In this document: positions 7,123 to 15,200 of the stretch, one piece after another
Layout of the letters: each line of letters opens with the position of its first letter
How positions within the stretch are numbered: the first letter of the stretch is position 1
Assembly: GCA_964352615.1 (NCBI GenBank)
Contig: CAYGSG010000043.1
Location: forward strand, 1 to 22,384
Direction of reading: 5' to 3'
Source of the DNA: OFTM382 sp964352615
Lineage (GTDB): Bacteria > Planctomycetota > Phycisphaerae > Phycisphaerales > UBA1924
DNA length: 22,384 nt
Translations under genes and position numbers: made by a program
Notes under the pieces: generated by a model
Databases searched by the model: none
What the model was told of the DNA's origin: nothing
The model's input: only the letters and a program-made list of their open reading frames with translations

Positions 7123-8109
7123 TCAGAACTTCGACGCCGTAAAGCTCGCCCCCACCTCGTCGCGGTCCCACAGGTGCGCCGGCCCGCGCGCTTCCTGGTA
7201 CCACTCCCAGAGCTCGAACCAGTAGCTCCTAAACCGGTGCTCGCCGAACGGCTCGTAGTGCTTCTCAAGCCGCTTGAGAAGCGCCCGGTCTTCGCCCGTC
7301 ATCCCGAGCACCGTCTTGCCGTGCCGGATTGATTCGGTATCCAACGCCAGCCGCGAGTACCGCCCGAGCAACTGCATGATGTTCCCCGCTGCGTACGGCC
7401 CGATGCCCGGCAGGCCAAGCAGAAAACCGAACGCCTCGTCGTCACTCGTTCCCTTGCTCGTCAGCCACGCCTCGTCCACCTCGCCCCGCACGAACATCTT
7501 CGCCAGCTCCACCAGCCGCTGGTCGCGGTAACCAACCCGGCACCTCGCGCGCAGCGTGCCCGCCCGCGTTCGCGCGATCCGCTTGGCCGTCGGGAAGCTG
7601 AACAGGCCCGATGGGCTCTGCTTGCCGCACACCTCGCACAACCTGCGGTTCATGTTGATCGTGCTCGGCCACGCCACGTTGCAGCTCGTGACTGTTTTCA
7701 CAACGTCCTCGAACAGCGTGGGCGATCTGAACAACCGCCCCCGGCCGCTGGTCTTCCACCGCGCATCGACCTTGTGGAACGCTGCCACCTCTGGCCGTGT
7801 TTCGTCCAGCCGAAGCATCCGCGCCAGCTGCGCGCGCGCGGCAACCTGCTCGGGCCTGCTCAGCTTGCGGTCAAAGCGTACCGCAAGCTCGCTGCCGTTC
7901 TTACCCGACTGAGAGAGCTTGCACCCCGCTGCGCCGGCCTCCAACTGCAAGCACGTCAGCATGCACTGCTGGTCCACGATCCAGTGGTTGGGCATCAGCA
8001 GGAAGTAGCCGTACGAGCATACATCCCGCGAGAGCGAGTAGTCCGCCGGCACCTGCACGCGCAGCAGCGAACCGCTCAACTTCACTCGTGGCCGAACCAG
8101 CGCGGGCAT
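7123..8109 (-). CDS. HhH-GPD superfamily DNA glycosylase
   Basis: A base-excision-repair glycosylase of 328 residues. The helix-hairpin-helix DNA-binding motif is LPGIGPYAAGNIMQLLGRY near residues 232-248, followed by the conserved catalytic Asp in LALDTES near residue 254. The position where bifunctional enzymes such as OGG1 carry a Schiff-base Lys in the hairpin is not Lys here, so it is probably a monofunctional glycosylase of the AlkA/3-methyladenine group. The N-terminal 110 residues resemble the OGG/AlkA N-terminal domain in position but I cannot identify them. A CEVCGKQ segment sits mid-protein. The ATG at 8109 lies 5 bases after the stop of the glutamine amidotransferase gene, so the two are cotranscribed and probably coupled. 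Substrate specificity cannot be read from the sequence. Confidence 0.85.
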   Translation of the reverse strand: MPALVRPRVKLSGSLLRVQVPADYSLSRDVCSYGYFLLMPNHWIVDQQCMLTCLQLEAGAAGCKLSQSGKNGSELAVRFDRKLSRPEQVAARAQLARMLRLDETRPEVAAFHKVDARWKTSGRGRLFRSPTLFEDVVKTVTSCNVAWPSTINMNRRLCEVCGKQSPSGLFSFPTAKRIARTRAGTLRARCRVGYRDQRLVELAKMFVRGEVDEAWLTSKGTSDDEAFGFLLGLPGIGPYAAGNIMQLLGRYSRLALDTESIRHGKTVLGMTGEDRALLKRLEKHYEPFGEHRFRSYWFELWEWYQEARGPAHLWDRDEVGASFTASKF

Positions 8110-8114
8110 CGCGC

Positions 8115-8855
8115 TCAGGCCGTTCTGCGCCGGCGCACCATGAATGCGTTCTCCACCATGTTCAGGCAGAGCCGATCGGCCATCACCGCGAACCGCTGGT
8201 AGTGCGCTTCCGCCTGCGCCGCGAGTGTCTCGGCGGTCTGCCCTGCTGCGGCGGTCTGGTCGTGGTCCGCTTTGGCGATCTTCATCGCCATCGGCTGGTC
8301 TGCCTCAGCATGAAACTGAACACCCAGCGTCCGCAGCCCCGCGCTAAAGGCCTGCACCTTGCACCCCTCGCTCGTAGCCAAGAGCGTTGCGCCATGCGGC
8401 AGTTCTTTGATCTCATGGCCGTGGCTCTGGAACCACCGCCCCGACCACGGAACGCCCGCCATCAGCACGTGCGTCTGCGCGGGCACCGTCAGGTCCACAC
8501 GCTCAAAGCCCACCTCGGGACCGTTGTCCATCCGACCGACCGTGCCGCCCAGCGTGTGCGCGATCAACTGCGCCCCAAGACAAATCCCCAGCACCGGCAG
8601 CTCGGCCTCGTGCGATTCGCGGATCAACGCTTCTTCAGCCTTCAACCACGGGTGCGGGTCGCCCACATTCTGAGGACCGCCCAGCACCACCAGCCCATCG
8701 AACCCCTCCATCGAGCCCGGCACAGGCGTGCCGCCCTTGTCGCTCGACAGATCAGGCCGGCGCACGTCCAGCCTAAACGCGTGGTCGCGGAGCACTGCAC
8801 CAAGGCGGCCCGGGCCGCCCACGTCGGAGTGTTGTAGCACAAGAATTCGAGCCAT
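8115..8855 (-). CDS. Class I glutamine amidotransferase
   Basis: A stand-alone class I glutamine amidotransferase domain of 246 residues. Cys92 in GICLGAQLIAH is the nucleophile; His182 and Glu184 in GVQFHAEADQP complete the triad. The oxyanion region VVLGGPQNVGD also fits. These enzymes release ammonia from glutamine for a synthetase partner, or act as gamma-glutamyl peptidases; the domain is like the GuaA N-terminal half but no synthetase domain or partner gene is here. After residue 190 is an extra helical segment (DHDQTAAAGQTAETLAAQAE). The start at ATG 8855 has no Shine-Dalgarno site but a TATGAT 8 bases upstream. It precedes the DNA glycosylase gene by 5 bases; why these two are linked is not evident. 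Confidence 0.88.
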   Translation of the reverse strand: MARILVLQHSDVGGPGRLGAVLRDHAFRLDVRRPDLSSDKGGTPVPGSMEGFDGLVVLGGPQNVGDPHPWLKAEEALIRESHEAELPVLGICLGAQLIAHTLGGTVGRMDNGPEVGFERVDLTVPAQTHVLMAGVPWSGRWFQSHGHEIKELPHGATLLATSEGCKVQAFSAGLRTLGVQFHAEADQPMAMKIAKADHDQTAAAGQTAETLAAQAEAHYQRFAVMADRLCLNMVENAFMVRRRRTA

Positions 8856-8863
8856 GGTCCGCG

Positions 8864-8869
8864 ATCATA
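8864..8869 (-). promoter_or_regulatory. Putative -10 element of the amidotransferase-glycosylase operon
   Basis: TATGAT on the minus strand, 8 bases before ATG 8855, a near-consensus -10 in a GC-rich setting. Transcription would start at or next to the start codon. A matching -35 is not clear. Confidence 0.45.
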
Positions 8870-8899
8870 GCAGGACCATCTGGGCTCTCTGCAGCACGC

Positions 8900-10432
8900 C
8901 TAGCGAGACCCGCTCCCGGTGCTTCTCTCTCGCCTCACGCCCGGCGTGATGGTCAGCGAAACCCGGTGCTTGCTCCCGCCGAACGCTTCCATCGCCTCTG
9001 CGATCTGCTCGCCCGTGATCGAGGTGTACGCCTCTCGCAGCGCGCTGGCCGAGACCACCGGCAGGCCCGTCACATCCGACGCCGTCAGCCGATCCGCCCA
9101 ATACGCCGGGCTTCTGGTCAGCATCGCGATTTCCTCGGCCGTGCTCGCGCGGAGCACCGCGATGGCTTCGGGCGTGCTCGTCAGGCTGTCGATCCCGCTA
9201 AACGCCTCGTCCAGCGCCTCTCGCGCCACGCCCACCATCGAAGGCTCGACCGCCACCACCACCCACGCGAGGCTCCGCCCGCCGTGACGATCGCCAAAGA
9301 TCATCCCGCTGGCCACGCCCGAACTGGCCAGCCCACGCTCAGCAAGCAATTGATCCGACCGCGCCTCAAGCAACTGGCTCGCCTGCCGCAGCCGGCGCGC
9401 CGTGTCCAGCCGGTCCGATGGAGGGCCCACCACACCCCGCAGCACCATCGCCGGCGCTCCCGGCACAGCCCGAACCACCACCGTGCGCTCGACCTCAGCG
9501 GGTTCCCAAGGCTCGGGCATTTCGGGTGCCATCCGCGCACGCTCTTGGACTCTTTCCGTCCCACCGCCCATTCCACCACCCAGACCACCACCCAGACCAC
9601 CGAGCCACTCGGCCATCGACTGCATCGTCTCGCCGCGATCGATATCACCCGCGATGGCAGCGCTCATCGGGCCGCGCCCAGCACGACTGCCCAGCCAGTC
9701 CGCGACCCCTTGGGCATCATCAAAGATGGGTGCATCAAGCACCACCGCATCCAGAGCTGGCAGGCCCATCAACTCCTCGATAGCCGTGTTCAGCGCCGTC
9801 CGCGGCTCACTCGCGCCCGCATCCATCAACGCCTTTGACTTCTCGCGCCACCGCGTCAGACCCGCCGAGGTCCAACTCGGTCTATCGAGCATGGCCGCAA
9901 TCGTGCGCACAGCCTGCTCGACCGACGCCGCCCCGCCCGGTCCATCCGCGTTGATCGTAACCGCCCCGTCCCACGCATTGGCGTTAAAGACCCAGCCAGC
10001 CGCTTCGAACGCCCGCTTGGGAGCACCGCTGGCGGCCATGTCATTGAGCATCGCCGCCGAGGCCCGCGCCAGCATCAGGTCGCGCGTGCCGTCGCCCTCG
10101 CACGCTTCGCGCGCGATCACCAACCGCAGCGCCGCAGCACCCGGCGCAGCCGCCATCGGAACCGCGTGTACCCGCACCCCGTTCGAAAGCCACCCGCTCC
10201 AGGCAGCCTCAGATTCAGCCAGCTCCGACCCAATCGGTAAATCGAGTAGCACCGAACCGCTCACCTCAACCACCCGCCCGGGTCGCCAAGGCTCCGCCTT
10301 CACATGCACATGCTCGCTCGCCGCCACCGCTCGTGCTGACCCCACCTGCGCGCACGCCACGCCCGCAGGCGCCAACGCCACAGCCAGCAGGGCCACCATC
10401 GAACCAGTGAATCTCGCTCGAACCTCGCGCAT
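8900..10432 (-). CDS. Exported M16-like (insulinase-fold) protein lacking the zinc motif
   Basis: About 510 residues from ATG 10432; a GTG three codons earlier (10441) is the alternative, and AGGTGA 5 to 10 bases before the ATG favours the latter. An N-terminal signal peptide (hydrophobic VALLAVALAPAGVACA, then Q) indicates export. The body follows the M16 peptidase plan: SNGVRVHAVP strand, a helix pair, FEAAGWVFNANAWDGAVTINA matching the usual G-x-x-x-N-A region, AIAGDIDRGETMQSM matching the GDxD strand, a Gly-rich linker (GGLGGGLGGGMGGG), and a second half with LLEARSDQLLAERGLASS. The catalytic HxxEH is absent: at its position there is EACEGDGTRDLMLARAS with no His. It is therefore probably a non-catalytic partner or pseudo-protease. 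It follows the helicase gene by about 50 bases on the same strand. Confidence 0.72.
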   Translation of the reverse strand: MREVRARFTGSMVALLAVALAPAGVACAQVGSARAVAASEHVHVKAEPWRPGRVVEVSGSVLLDLPIGSELAESEAAWSGWLSNGVRVHAVPMAAAPGAAALRLVIAREACEGDGTRDLMLARASAAMLNDMAASGAPKRAFEAAGWVFNANAWDGAVTINADGPGGAASVEQAVRTIAAMLDRPSWTSAGLTRWREKSKALMDAGASEPRTALNTAIEELMGLPALDAVVLDAPIFDDAQGVADWLGSRAGRGPMSAAIAGDIDRGETMQSMAEWLGGLGGGLGGGMGGGTERVQERARMAPEMPEPWEPAEVERTVVVRAVPGAPAMVLRGVVGPPSDRLDTARRLRQASQLLEARSDQLLAERGLASSGVASGMIFGDRHGGRSLAWVVVAVEPSMVGVAREALDEAFSGIDSLTSTPEAIAVLRASTAEEIAMLTRSPAYWADRLTASDVTGLPVVSASALREAYTSITGEQIAEAMEAFGGSKHRVSLTITPGVRRERSTGSGSR

Positions 10433-10483
10433 CACCTTCACCTACCCCCCAGCCGATACCACGTTGCAGCCGCCCGCTTGCCG

Positions 10484-13400
10484 CTACACACCGCGGTCCT
10501 CCCCATCGATCCACGAGCACGACTCGCAGCCCTTGCCCGCCTCAAACCGACCACTGCGAATGCCGTCCACCGCCGTCGCCACGGTCTCAAGAGCGCCCGC
10601 CACATCAAGGTCCGAGAGCCCGATCCGCCCACGCTCGCCCGTCCGCAGCACCCAGTACTCCGCCCACCCCTCACGCACCTCCATCTGGTCCGCCAGCACG
10701 TGCGCGTACAGGCACATCTGTAAATCGTTCTTCACCGGCTCGAGCAGCGCCGGGCGCGCACGGCCTGTCTTGTAGTCCACAATCCGGTGCTGCTCGCCCA
10801 GCCGGTCCAGCCGATCAAGGCGAACCTCCAGCTTCGAGCCATCGCCCGCAGCGGGCCAGTCCATCACCAGCTTGTACTCAAGCTCCAGAATCTCCGCGTT
10901 CGCCTCGTGCAGCTTCTCGTGCGCCGCGGCCGCCATCGCAACGACGCTCTCCCGCGCGGCCCGATCCACCTCCTGATCCCTCGGCAGCATCGCGTTGTAC
11001 ACCCGCTCGGCACGCTCGCGCAGCCCTTCAACCGTCGGCGAAGGCTCGCCCATCGCCTCGGCATTCCGAAGCTCGTCATAGAACCCGTGCAGCGCCGTGT
11101 GCACCGCCTTGCCCACCACCGAAGCACCCGAGGCCTCCTCGGGCAGCTTCAGCACCGAGCCCATGTACCAACACCGCGGACACCGCAAGTAGCTGTTGAC
11201 CATCGTGTAGCTCAGCCGAAGCGGCCCCGTCACCGGGCGCATCACAAGCTCGCGCCTGGCCTCACCCGTGCGCACGGCCGCCGCGCCACCCAGCCACGCG
11301 GGAACTTCGCCCCCACTTGTTCCACGCCCGTGCGCCGCCAGCGCCGCCGCCGACTCCCGCAGTTGTTCGACCGCGCGCTCGAACGCAGCCTCATCCTCGG
11401 CTGAACCCGCCCGCGCCAACGCCTCAGCGGCACGCCGCCTCGCCGACCGCTCGCCCTCGGCCCGCTCCGAATTGGCGGCCTGCTCGGCAAGCTCGTGGTC
11501 CAGCCGCTCGGGCTGCAACGCCAGCACGTCCGATTCCTGCAACCGCGCAAGTGAACTGCCCATGTCCGCCGCCAGTTGCTGCGCAAAGTGAACCGATTTG
11601 CTCGCCGACTTCGTCTTGACCGTCAGCACCACCGCCCGCCGCTCGGCCCGCGTCATCGCCACATAGAACAGCCGACGCTCCTCGTCGTACATCCGTTCCT
11701 TATCGCTCCGCTCATCGCCCGCAGCATCGGGCAGCATGCCCGTTGGCACCGCGTCGTCGCGCGATCGGCTGCTCGGGTATCCATGAGGCGGCGCCACCCT
11801 CGGCACAAACACCGTGTCGAACTCCAAACCCTTCGAGCTGTGCGCCGTCAGCACCTGCACCGCGTCGGCCTCAAGATCCTGCTCATCGGGGCCATCGCTG
11901 TCGAGCGCCTCCTCGCCGATCGCCTTGCCCATCGTTTGCTCGTCCGCGTCGAGGTCCTGGTAGTACGCCCACAGCGTGCGCGCATCGCCCGGCATCGGCA
12001 GCTTGGGCTGCAACCCCCGCACGAAACCGATCGCCGACACCAAGTTCCGCACCCGCACCGCCCTATGCCGAGGGCTCAACAGCTCAGCGTCCGCGAGCCC
12101 AGCCCGCCGCACGATCTCAATAACCGTGCGCTCGGCCGTCTCTTCGCGCGCGACCGATTGCAGGTCCTTGTACAACGCCGCGAACCGCTCGACGGCGGCG
12201 CGCTCTTCGCCTTGCAGAGCATCGCCCTCATCTTCAAGTCTTGCGATCAGCCACGACGCAAAGCCCGGCATCCCGCCGCTCTCGCTCCGCGACCGCTGGG
12301 CCGCGTACGCGCGTTCCCATTGCAAACTGGCATCTGCCGGTGCGCACACCGGTGCTGCGCCCAGCACACCCCGCGCCGCCCACGAGGCAACCGGATCACT
12401 CAGCAGTTCGACCCACGCCAGCAGCCGCCGCACGCCCCCGTCGCTCGCCACCGCATCCGGACGCCTGCCCACATACGGCACGCCCGCCAGCTCCAGCGCC
12501 GATGCAATCCGCGCCCCATCGCCATGCGTGCGCACGATCACCGCGTACGATTTCCACGCCCGCGCCTCGCCAGACTTCTTCTCGCCAGACTGCCGCTCGT
12601 GCCATTCGCGGTCTTGGCGTATCAGCCGAGCGATCACCTCGCCGTCGTTGCGGAAGTGGCTCAGCTCAACGAGTTCAACTCTTGCGTCCTTTGCGTGCTC
12701 GCTCCGCCCCGGCTCGATCGCCTTGTCCGGTGCGAACCGGTGGAACGCCCGCGCCATCACCGCGTTCGCTGCGCCGATCACCGGCGGAGACGACCGGTAG
12801 TTGCGTTCAAGCCGAACCTGTGCGCATCCTTCCCACCGCTGTGCAAACCGGTCGAACGCCAGGTCGTCCGCGCCCCTGAACTCGTAGATCGATTGGTCGT
12901 CATCGCCCACGACGACCAGCTCCGCGCCGCTCACCGGCGGGCTCAGCAGCGCCAGCAGCTCCGCCTGCGCCGGGTTCGTGTCCTGGTACTCATCGACCAC
13001 CACATGCCGGTACTCATCTCGGCAGATCGCCGCGGCCCGCGCATCGCTTCTGAGCAGTCGTATCGGCTCGACCAGCAACTCGTCGTATCCCAGCCAGCCG
13101 CGCTTGCGACGCTCGGCCTCGGTCGCCTCGAACGCATCCACCATCCGCCCGAACAGCTCCAGCCCGTCGCGCCTTGCCGCCAGCGCCAACTCATCGAGCG
13201 AGTGCTCGGCGCCTGCACCATCGGTGCGCACGCCGCGTTCCAGCTCATCTGTGCGAAGCGTGATAACCGCTCGCAACTGTTCGACCGAGAGCGCCTGATG
13301 ATGGAACTGCGCGAACGCCTTGCGCAACAGGTCAATCCAGTCCTCGCCCGCCGCAGCGCCCGCGGGCTCGATCCGTCCCCTCGCCGCCACCACATCCCGC

Positions 13401-13750
13401 AGCAGGCGTTTGCGCATCGCCGAGTCCATCAGCACCGGCGCGCGATCGAACCCCAGCCGGTCGGGGAAACGCCGAATGAGCTGCCTGGCGAAGCTGTGAA
13501 ACGTGCCCGCAAAGATGCCCTCCGCAGCCGTCGGCGTCACCAGTTCCGCGAGGCGCGACCGCAACGACTCAGCCGCCCGCACCGTGAACGTCAGCGCCAC
13601 GATCGACCCAGGACGCACGCCCCGCTCGCGGATCAAGTGCGCGATGCGGTGCGTGATGACCCGCGTCTTGCCCGTGCCAGGCCCCGCCAGCACCAGCATC
13701 GGCCCGCCCGCGTGCTCCACCGCCCGCGCTTGTCGGTCGTCGAGACCCAT
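10484..13750 (-). CDS. UvrD/PcrA-type superfamily 1 helicase fused to a PD-(D/E)XK nuclease domain
   Basis: A 1088-residue helicase-nuclease of the UvrD/AddA group, for ATP-driven DNA unwinding in repair or recombination. The start is ATG 13750, which overlaps the rsmD stop as TGATG; MGLDDRQARAVEHAGGPMLV is the normal Q-motif N-terminus. Walker A is AGPGTGKT at residues 22-29; motif II VVDEYQDTN near 250; motif III GDDDQSIYEFRGA near 285; motif V SSKGLEFDTVFVPR near 640; motif VI RLFYVAMTRAERR near 697. The last 240 residues begin SYTMVNSYLRCPRCWYMGS and contain LEVRLDRLDRL and IVDYKTGRARP, the Asp and Asp-x-Lys of a RecB/AddB-like nuclease. Two Cys in RCPRCW and two in GCESCSW could hold an iron-sulfur cluster as in AddB; that is inference. 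An open frame upstream to 14026 is antisense noise from rsmD. Confidence 0.92.
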   Translation of the reverse strand: MGLDDRQARAVEHAGGPMLVLAGPGTGKTRVITHRIAHLIRERGVRPGSIVALTFTVRAAESLRSRLAELVTPTAAEGIFAGTFHSFARQLIRRFPDRLGFDRAPVLMDSAMRKRLLRDVVAARGRIEPAGAAAGEDWIDLLRKAFAQFHHQALSVEQLRAVITLRTDELERGVRTDGAGAEHSLDELALAARRDGLELFGRMVDAFEATEAERRKRGWLGYDELLVEPIRLLRSDARAAAICRDEYRHVVVDEYQDTNPAQAELLALLSPPVSGAELVVVGDDDQSIYEFRGADDLAFDRFAQRWEGCAQVRLERNYRSSPPVIGAANAVMARAFHRFAPDKAIEPGRSEHAKDARVELVELSHFRNDGEVIARLIRQDREWHERQSGEKKSGEARAWKSYAVIVRTHGDGARIASALELAGVPYVGRRPDAVASDGGVRRLLAWVELLSDPVASWAARGVLGAAPVCAPADASLQWERAYAAQRSRSESGGMPGFASWLIARLEDEGDALQGEERAAVERFAALYKDLQSVAREETAERTVIEIVRRAGLADAELLSPRHRAVRVRNLVSAIGFVRGLQPKLPMPGDARTLWAYYQDLDADEQTMGKAIGEEALDSDGPDEQDLEADAVQVLTAHSSKGLEFDTVFVPRVAPPHGYPSSRSRDDAVPTGMLPDAAGDERSDKERMYDEERRLFYVAMTRAERRAVVLTVKTKSASKSVHFAQQLAADMGSSLARLQESDVLALQPERLDHELAEQAANSERAEGERSARRRAAEALARAGSAEDEAAFERAVEQLRESAAALAAHGRGTSGGEVPAWLGGAAAVRTGEARRELVMRPVTGPLRLSYTMVNSYLRCPRCWYMGSVLKLPEEASGASVVGKAVHTALHGFYDELRNAEAMGEPSPTVEGLRERAERVYNAMLPRDQEVDRAARESVVAMAAAAHEKLHEANAEILELEYKLVMDWPAAGDGSKLEVRLDRLDRLGEQHRIVDYKTGRARPALLEPVKNDLQMCLYAHVLADQMEVREGWAEYWVLRTGERGRIGLSDLDVAGALETVATAVDGIRSGRFEAGKGCESCSWIDGEDRGV

Positions 13751-14418
13751 CAGCCGTCTTCCTTGTCGGCGCCAGGAGAACCGAAAGCAGGATCGCGCAT
13801 GTACAGGTGCACCGCCGTGCTGCCATAGTCGTGCGTCTCCGGCCCGATCGCACCCTTCATCACCAAATCCACAGCCACAGCGCCCTTCTCGCGCGATTGC
13901 TCCTCTTCGTCGGTCAGCGTTCTCGGCTTGCCGTGTACCGCTGGCCACGGCGTGCGCAAGATCGCGTACCCCGTGTCGTCCAGCCGTTCGATCAATCGCT
14001 CGAACTGCGCGCGCACGCGGGGCCAAACCTTCTCATCCCGCACCATCGCGTACGGCGGATCAAAGAACACCACGTGCACGCCCCTTGGGCATCGCGCCAG
14101 CGACCCAACCCCCAGCGCATCGCCCTTGACGATCTCGAGCTGGTCGCCCATGCCGAGCGACTCCGCGTTCGCCTCCAGCACCGCTGCGACCTTGATGTCG
14201 CGCTCGACCGCGACCGCCCGCTTGGCGCCCCGGCTGATGGCTTCGAGCGAGAACGTGCCGACGCCCGCGAAGCCGTCGTACACCTCGACATCCTCGAAGT
14301 GCCCGCGCAGCAGGTTGAACACCGCCTCGCGGACCATGTCGGGAATGGGCCGGGTAGTGGAAGATTCGGGTGGGCCCTTGATCGGGCGTCGTTTGTGGCT
14401 GCCGCCGATGATGCGCAT
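13750..14418 (-). CDS. rsmD: 16S rRNA (guanine(966)-N2)-methyltransferase
   Basis: RsmD methylates N2 of G966 of 16S rRNA (E. coli numbering) during 30S maturation, using S-adenosylmethionine. The 222-residue protein starts with the diagnostic MRIIGGSHKRRPIKGP, then TRPIPDMVREAVFNLL, the SAM-binding loop VYDGFAGVGTFSLEA (residues 46-60), AVERD, and the catalytic DPPY at 120-123. It is slightly longer than the E. coli enzyme because of a charged C-terminal extension (PAFGSPGADKEDG). The ATG is fixed by the N-terminus. Its stop codon overlaps the helicase start by one base (TGATG), so the two genes are coupled in translation. In many bacteria rsmD lies next to coaD; here coaD is 2.2 kb upstream on the same strand, separated by accessory DNA. 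Confidence 0.95.
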   Translation of the reverse strand: MRIIGGSHKRRPIKGPPESSTTRPIPDMVREAVFNLLRGHFEDVEVYDGFAGVGTFSLEAISRGAKRAVAVERDIKVAAVLEANAESLGMGDQLEIVKGDALGVGSLARCPRGVHVVFFDPPYAMVRDEKVWPRVRAQFERLIERLDDTGYAILRTPWPAVHGKPRTLTDEEEQSREKGAVAVDLVMKGAIGPETHDYGSTAVHLYMRDPAFGSPGADKEDG

Positions 14419-14465
14419 GGCCTATAGCCCAGCACAGCTAAAGGCGAATGTCAAGCGGGGCGAAG

Positions 14466-14500
14466 ATTCACCACTGAGATCACAGCGAGCACGGAGGGGA
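14466..14500. repeat. CACAGAG-type intergenic repeat, copy 1
   Basis: Begins GATTCACCACTGAGATCACA and is alignable with 14956-14995, with a few substitutions and small gaps. This copy is the more degenerate of the two. Confidence 0.6.
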
Positions 14501-14540
14501 AGAAGGAAATCGGGGCAAGAGGAGCAAGGAAATCTGGGTG

Positions 14541-14577
14541 CCATGCCCACGCCCCGTCTCAATGGGCGCGGGCATGG
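14541..14577. repeat. Interrupted palindrome (14-bp arms, 9-base loop)
   Basis: Arms 14541-14554 (CCATGCCCACGCCC) and 14564-14577 (GGGCGCGGGCATGG) pair at 13 of 14 positions. It lies in gene-free DNA between two CACAGAG repeats and looks like a dispersed palindromic repeat rather than a terminator, since no gene ends nearby. Confidence 0.6.
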
Positions 14578-14955
14578 GGGCTCTCCTCGTGGCACGGGGC
14601 GTCCCCACGTCTGACCCGCATGAGAGAATGCCCTATCCGGGTGGCACAGGCAGGCAGGGGGGGCAGCCAGTGCGTTGGATGTGCTCATTCGAGAAAACAC
14701 GGCTGGGTCGTACGCCCATCAAAGCCCCTGCCGCGACCGCCATACCCCGAGCTGCGACGACCAAGGCACGGGCCACGGCCGCCGTTCCACCGGCCTCAGC
14801 CCACGCGGCAAGACGCACCCGGGCGAGAGCAAGATGTCTTGTCAGAGCCGCGGGCGTGAGCACGCGGGCAACGGGCGCTCGCACAGGGAGAGCCAGCGCT
14901 TGCGAGCCCAACGCCAGCCAAGCCGCGAGCAAGGCGAACGCAAAGACGCAGAGGG

Positions 14956-14995
14956 GATTCACCACAGAGACACAGAGGGCACAGAGACGAGGGGA
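14956..14995. repeat. CACAGAG-type intergenic repeat, copy 2
   Basis: Begins GATTCACCACAGAGACACAG; in frame it would read FTTETQRAQRR, a string often seen in spurious translations of such repeats. Preceded by GCAAAGACGCAGAGG, which belongs to the same repeat type. Confidence 0.7.
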
Positions 14996-15032
14996 CGGAG
15001 ACAATGGGGAAAGCAAGAAGGGGGGAAGCCTT

Positions 15033-15084
15033 CCCTCCCTCTCCCCTGGAGGGAGAGGGAAGCCCGAAGGGCAGGGTGAGGGGG
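15033..15084 (+). repeat. GC-rich palindromic repeat, copy A (variant)
   Basis: Contains a perfect 10-bp stem (15036-15045 with 15051-15060) and a second small stem GCCC-GAA-GGGC (15062-15072). The first stem shares CCCTCTCCC/GGGAGAGGG with copies B and C; the end GGGTGAGGG is also shared, but the middle differs by an insertion. Confidence 0.85.
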
Positions 15085-15132
15085 CTTGGACTTCTGGTAG
15101 AACACGGCTGATCGGGTGGAAGTTATGAAAAC

Positions 15133-15170
15133 CCCTCACCCCAGCCCTCTCCCTCAAGGGGAGAGGGAGG
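15133..15170 (-). repeat. 38-bp terminal inverted repeat, copy B
   Basis: Exactly the reverse complement of 15568-15605 at all 38 positions, with identity ending abruptly on both sides. Internally it folds as CCCTCTCCC, five-base loop, GGGAGAGGG (15145-15167). It lies 30 bases before the DUF559 start codon. Confidence 0.95.
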
Positions 15171-15200
15171 ATTGACCCAGCCAGTTGGTAGGATGGTTGT

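Larger units (their letters stand above)
14419..15132. other. Gene-free stretch rich in repeats upstream of rsmD
   Basis: No convincing gene is seen in about 710 bases. It contains two copies of a CACAGAG-rich repeat (14466-14500 and 14956-14995), an interrupted palindrome (14541-14577), a GC-rich double hairpin (15033-15084), and between them 14700-14940 with high GC and no recognisable product on either strand. A minus-strand frame over 14633-15328 encodes an Ala/Leu-rich stretch but runs through the repeats and has no ribosome site; it could be the remnant of a membrane protein. Confidence 0.6.

Noticed and set aside
6945..7268. Extension of the small exported protein upstream to 7268
   Set aside because: The added residues are Arg/Ser/Gly-rich, overlap the glycosylase gene on the same strand in another frame, and come before a good ribosome site and signal peptide.
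9402..10775. Plus-strand open frame (457 codons) opposite the M16-like gene
   Set aside because: Ser/Pro/Arg-rich translation with no motifs, antisense to a gene with a signal peptide and fold landmarks.
11576..13828. Long plus-strand open frame (750 codons) opposite the helicase gene
   Set aside because: High GC in third positions of the helicase gene keeps this frame open; the product is Arg/His/Pro-rich without any family motif.
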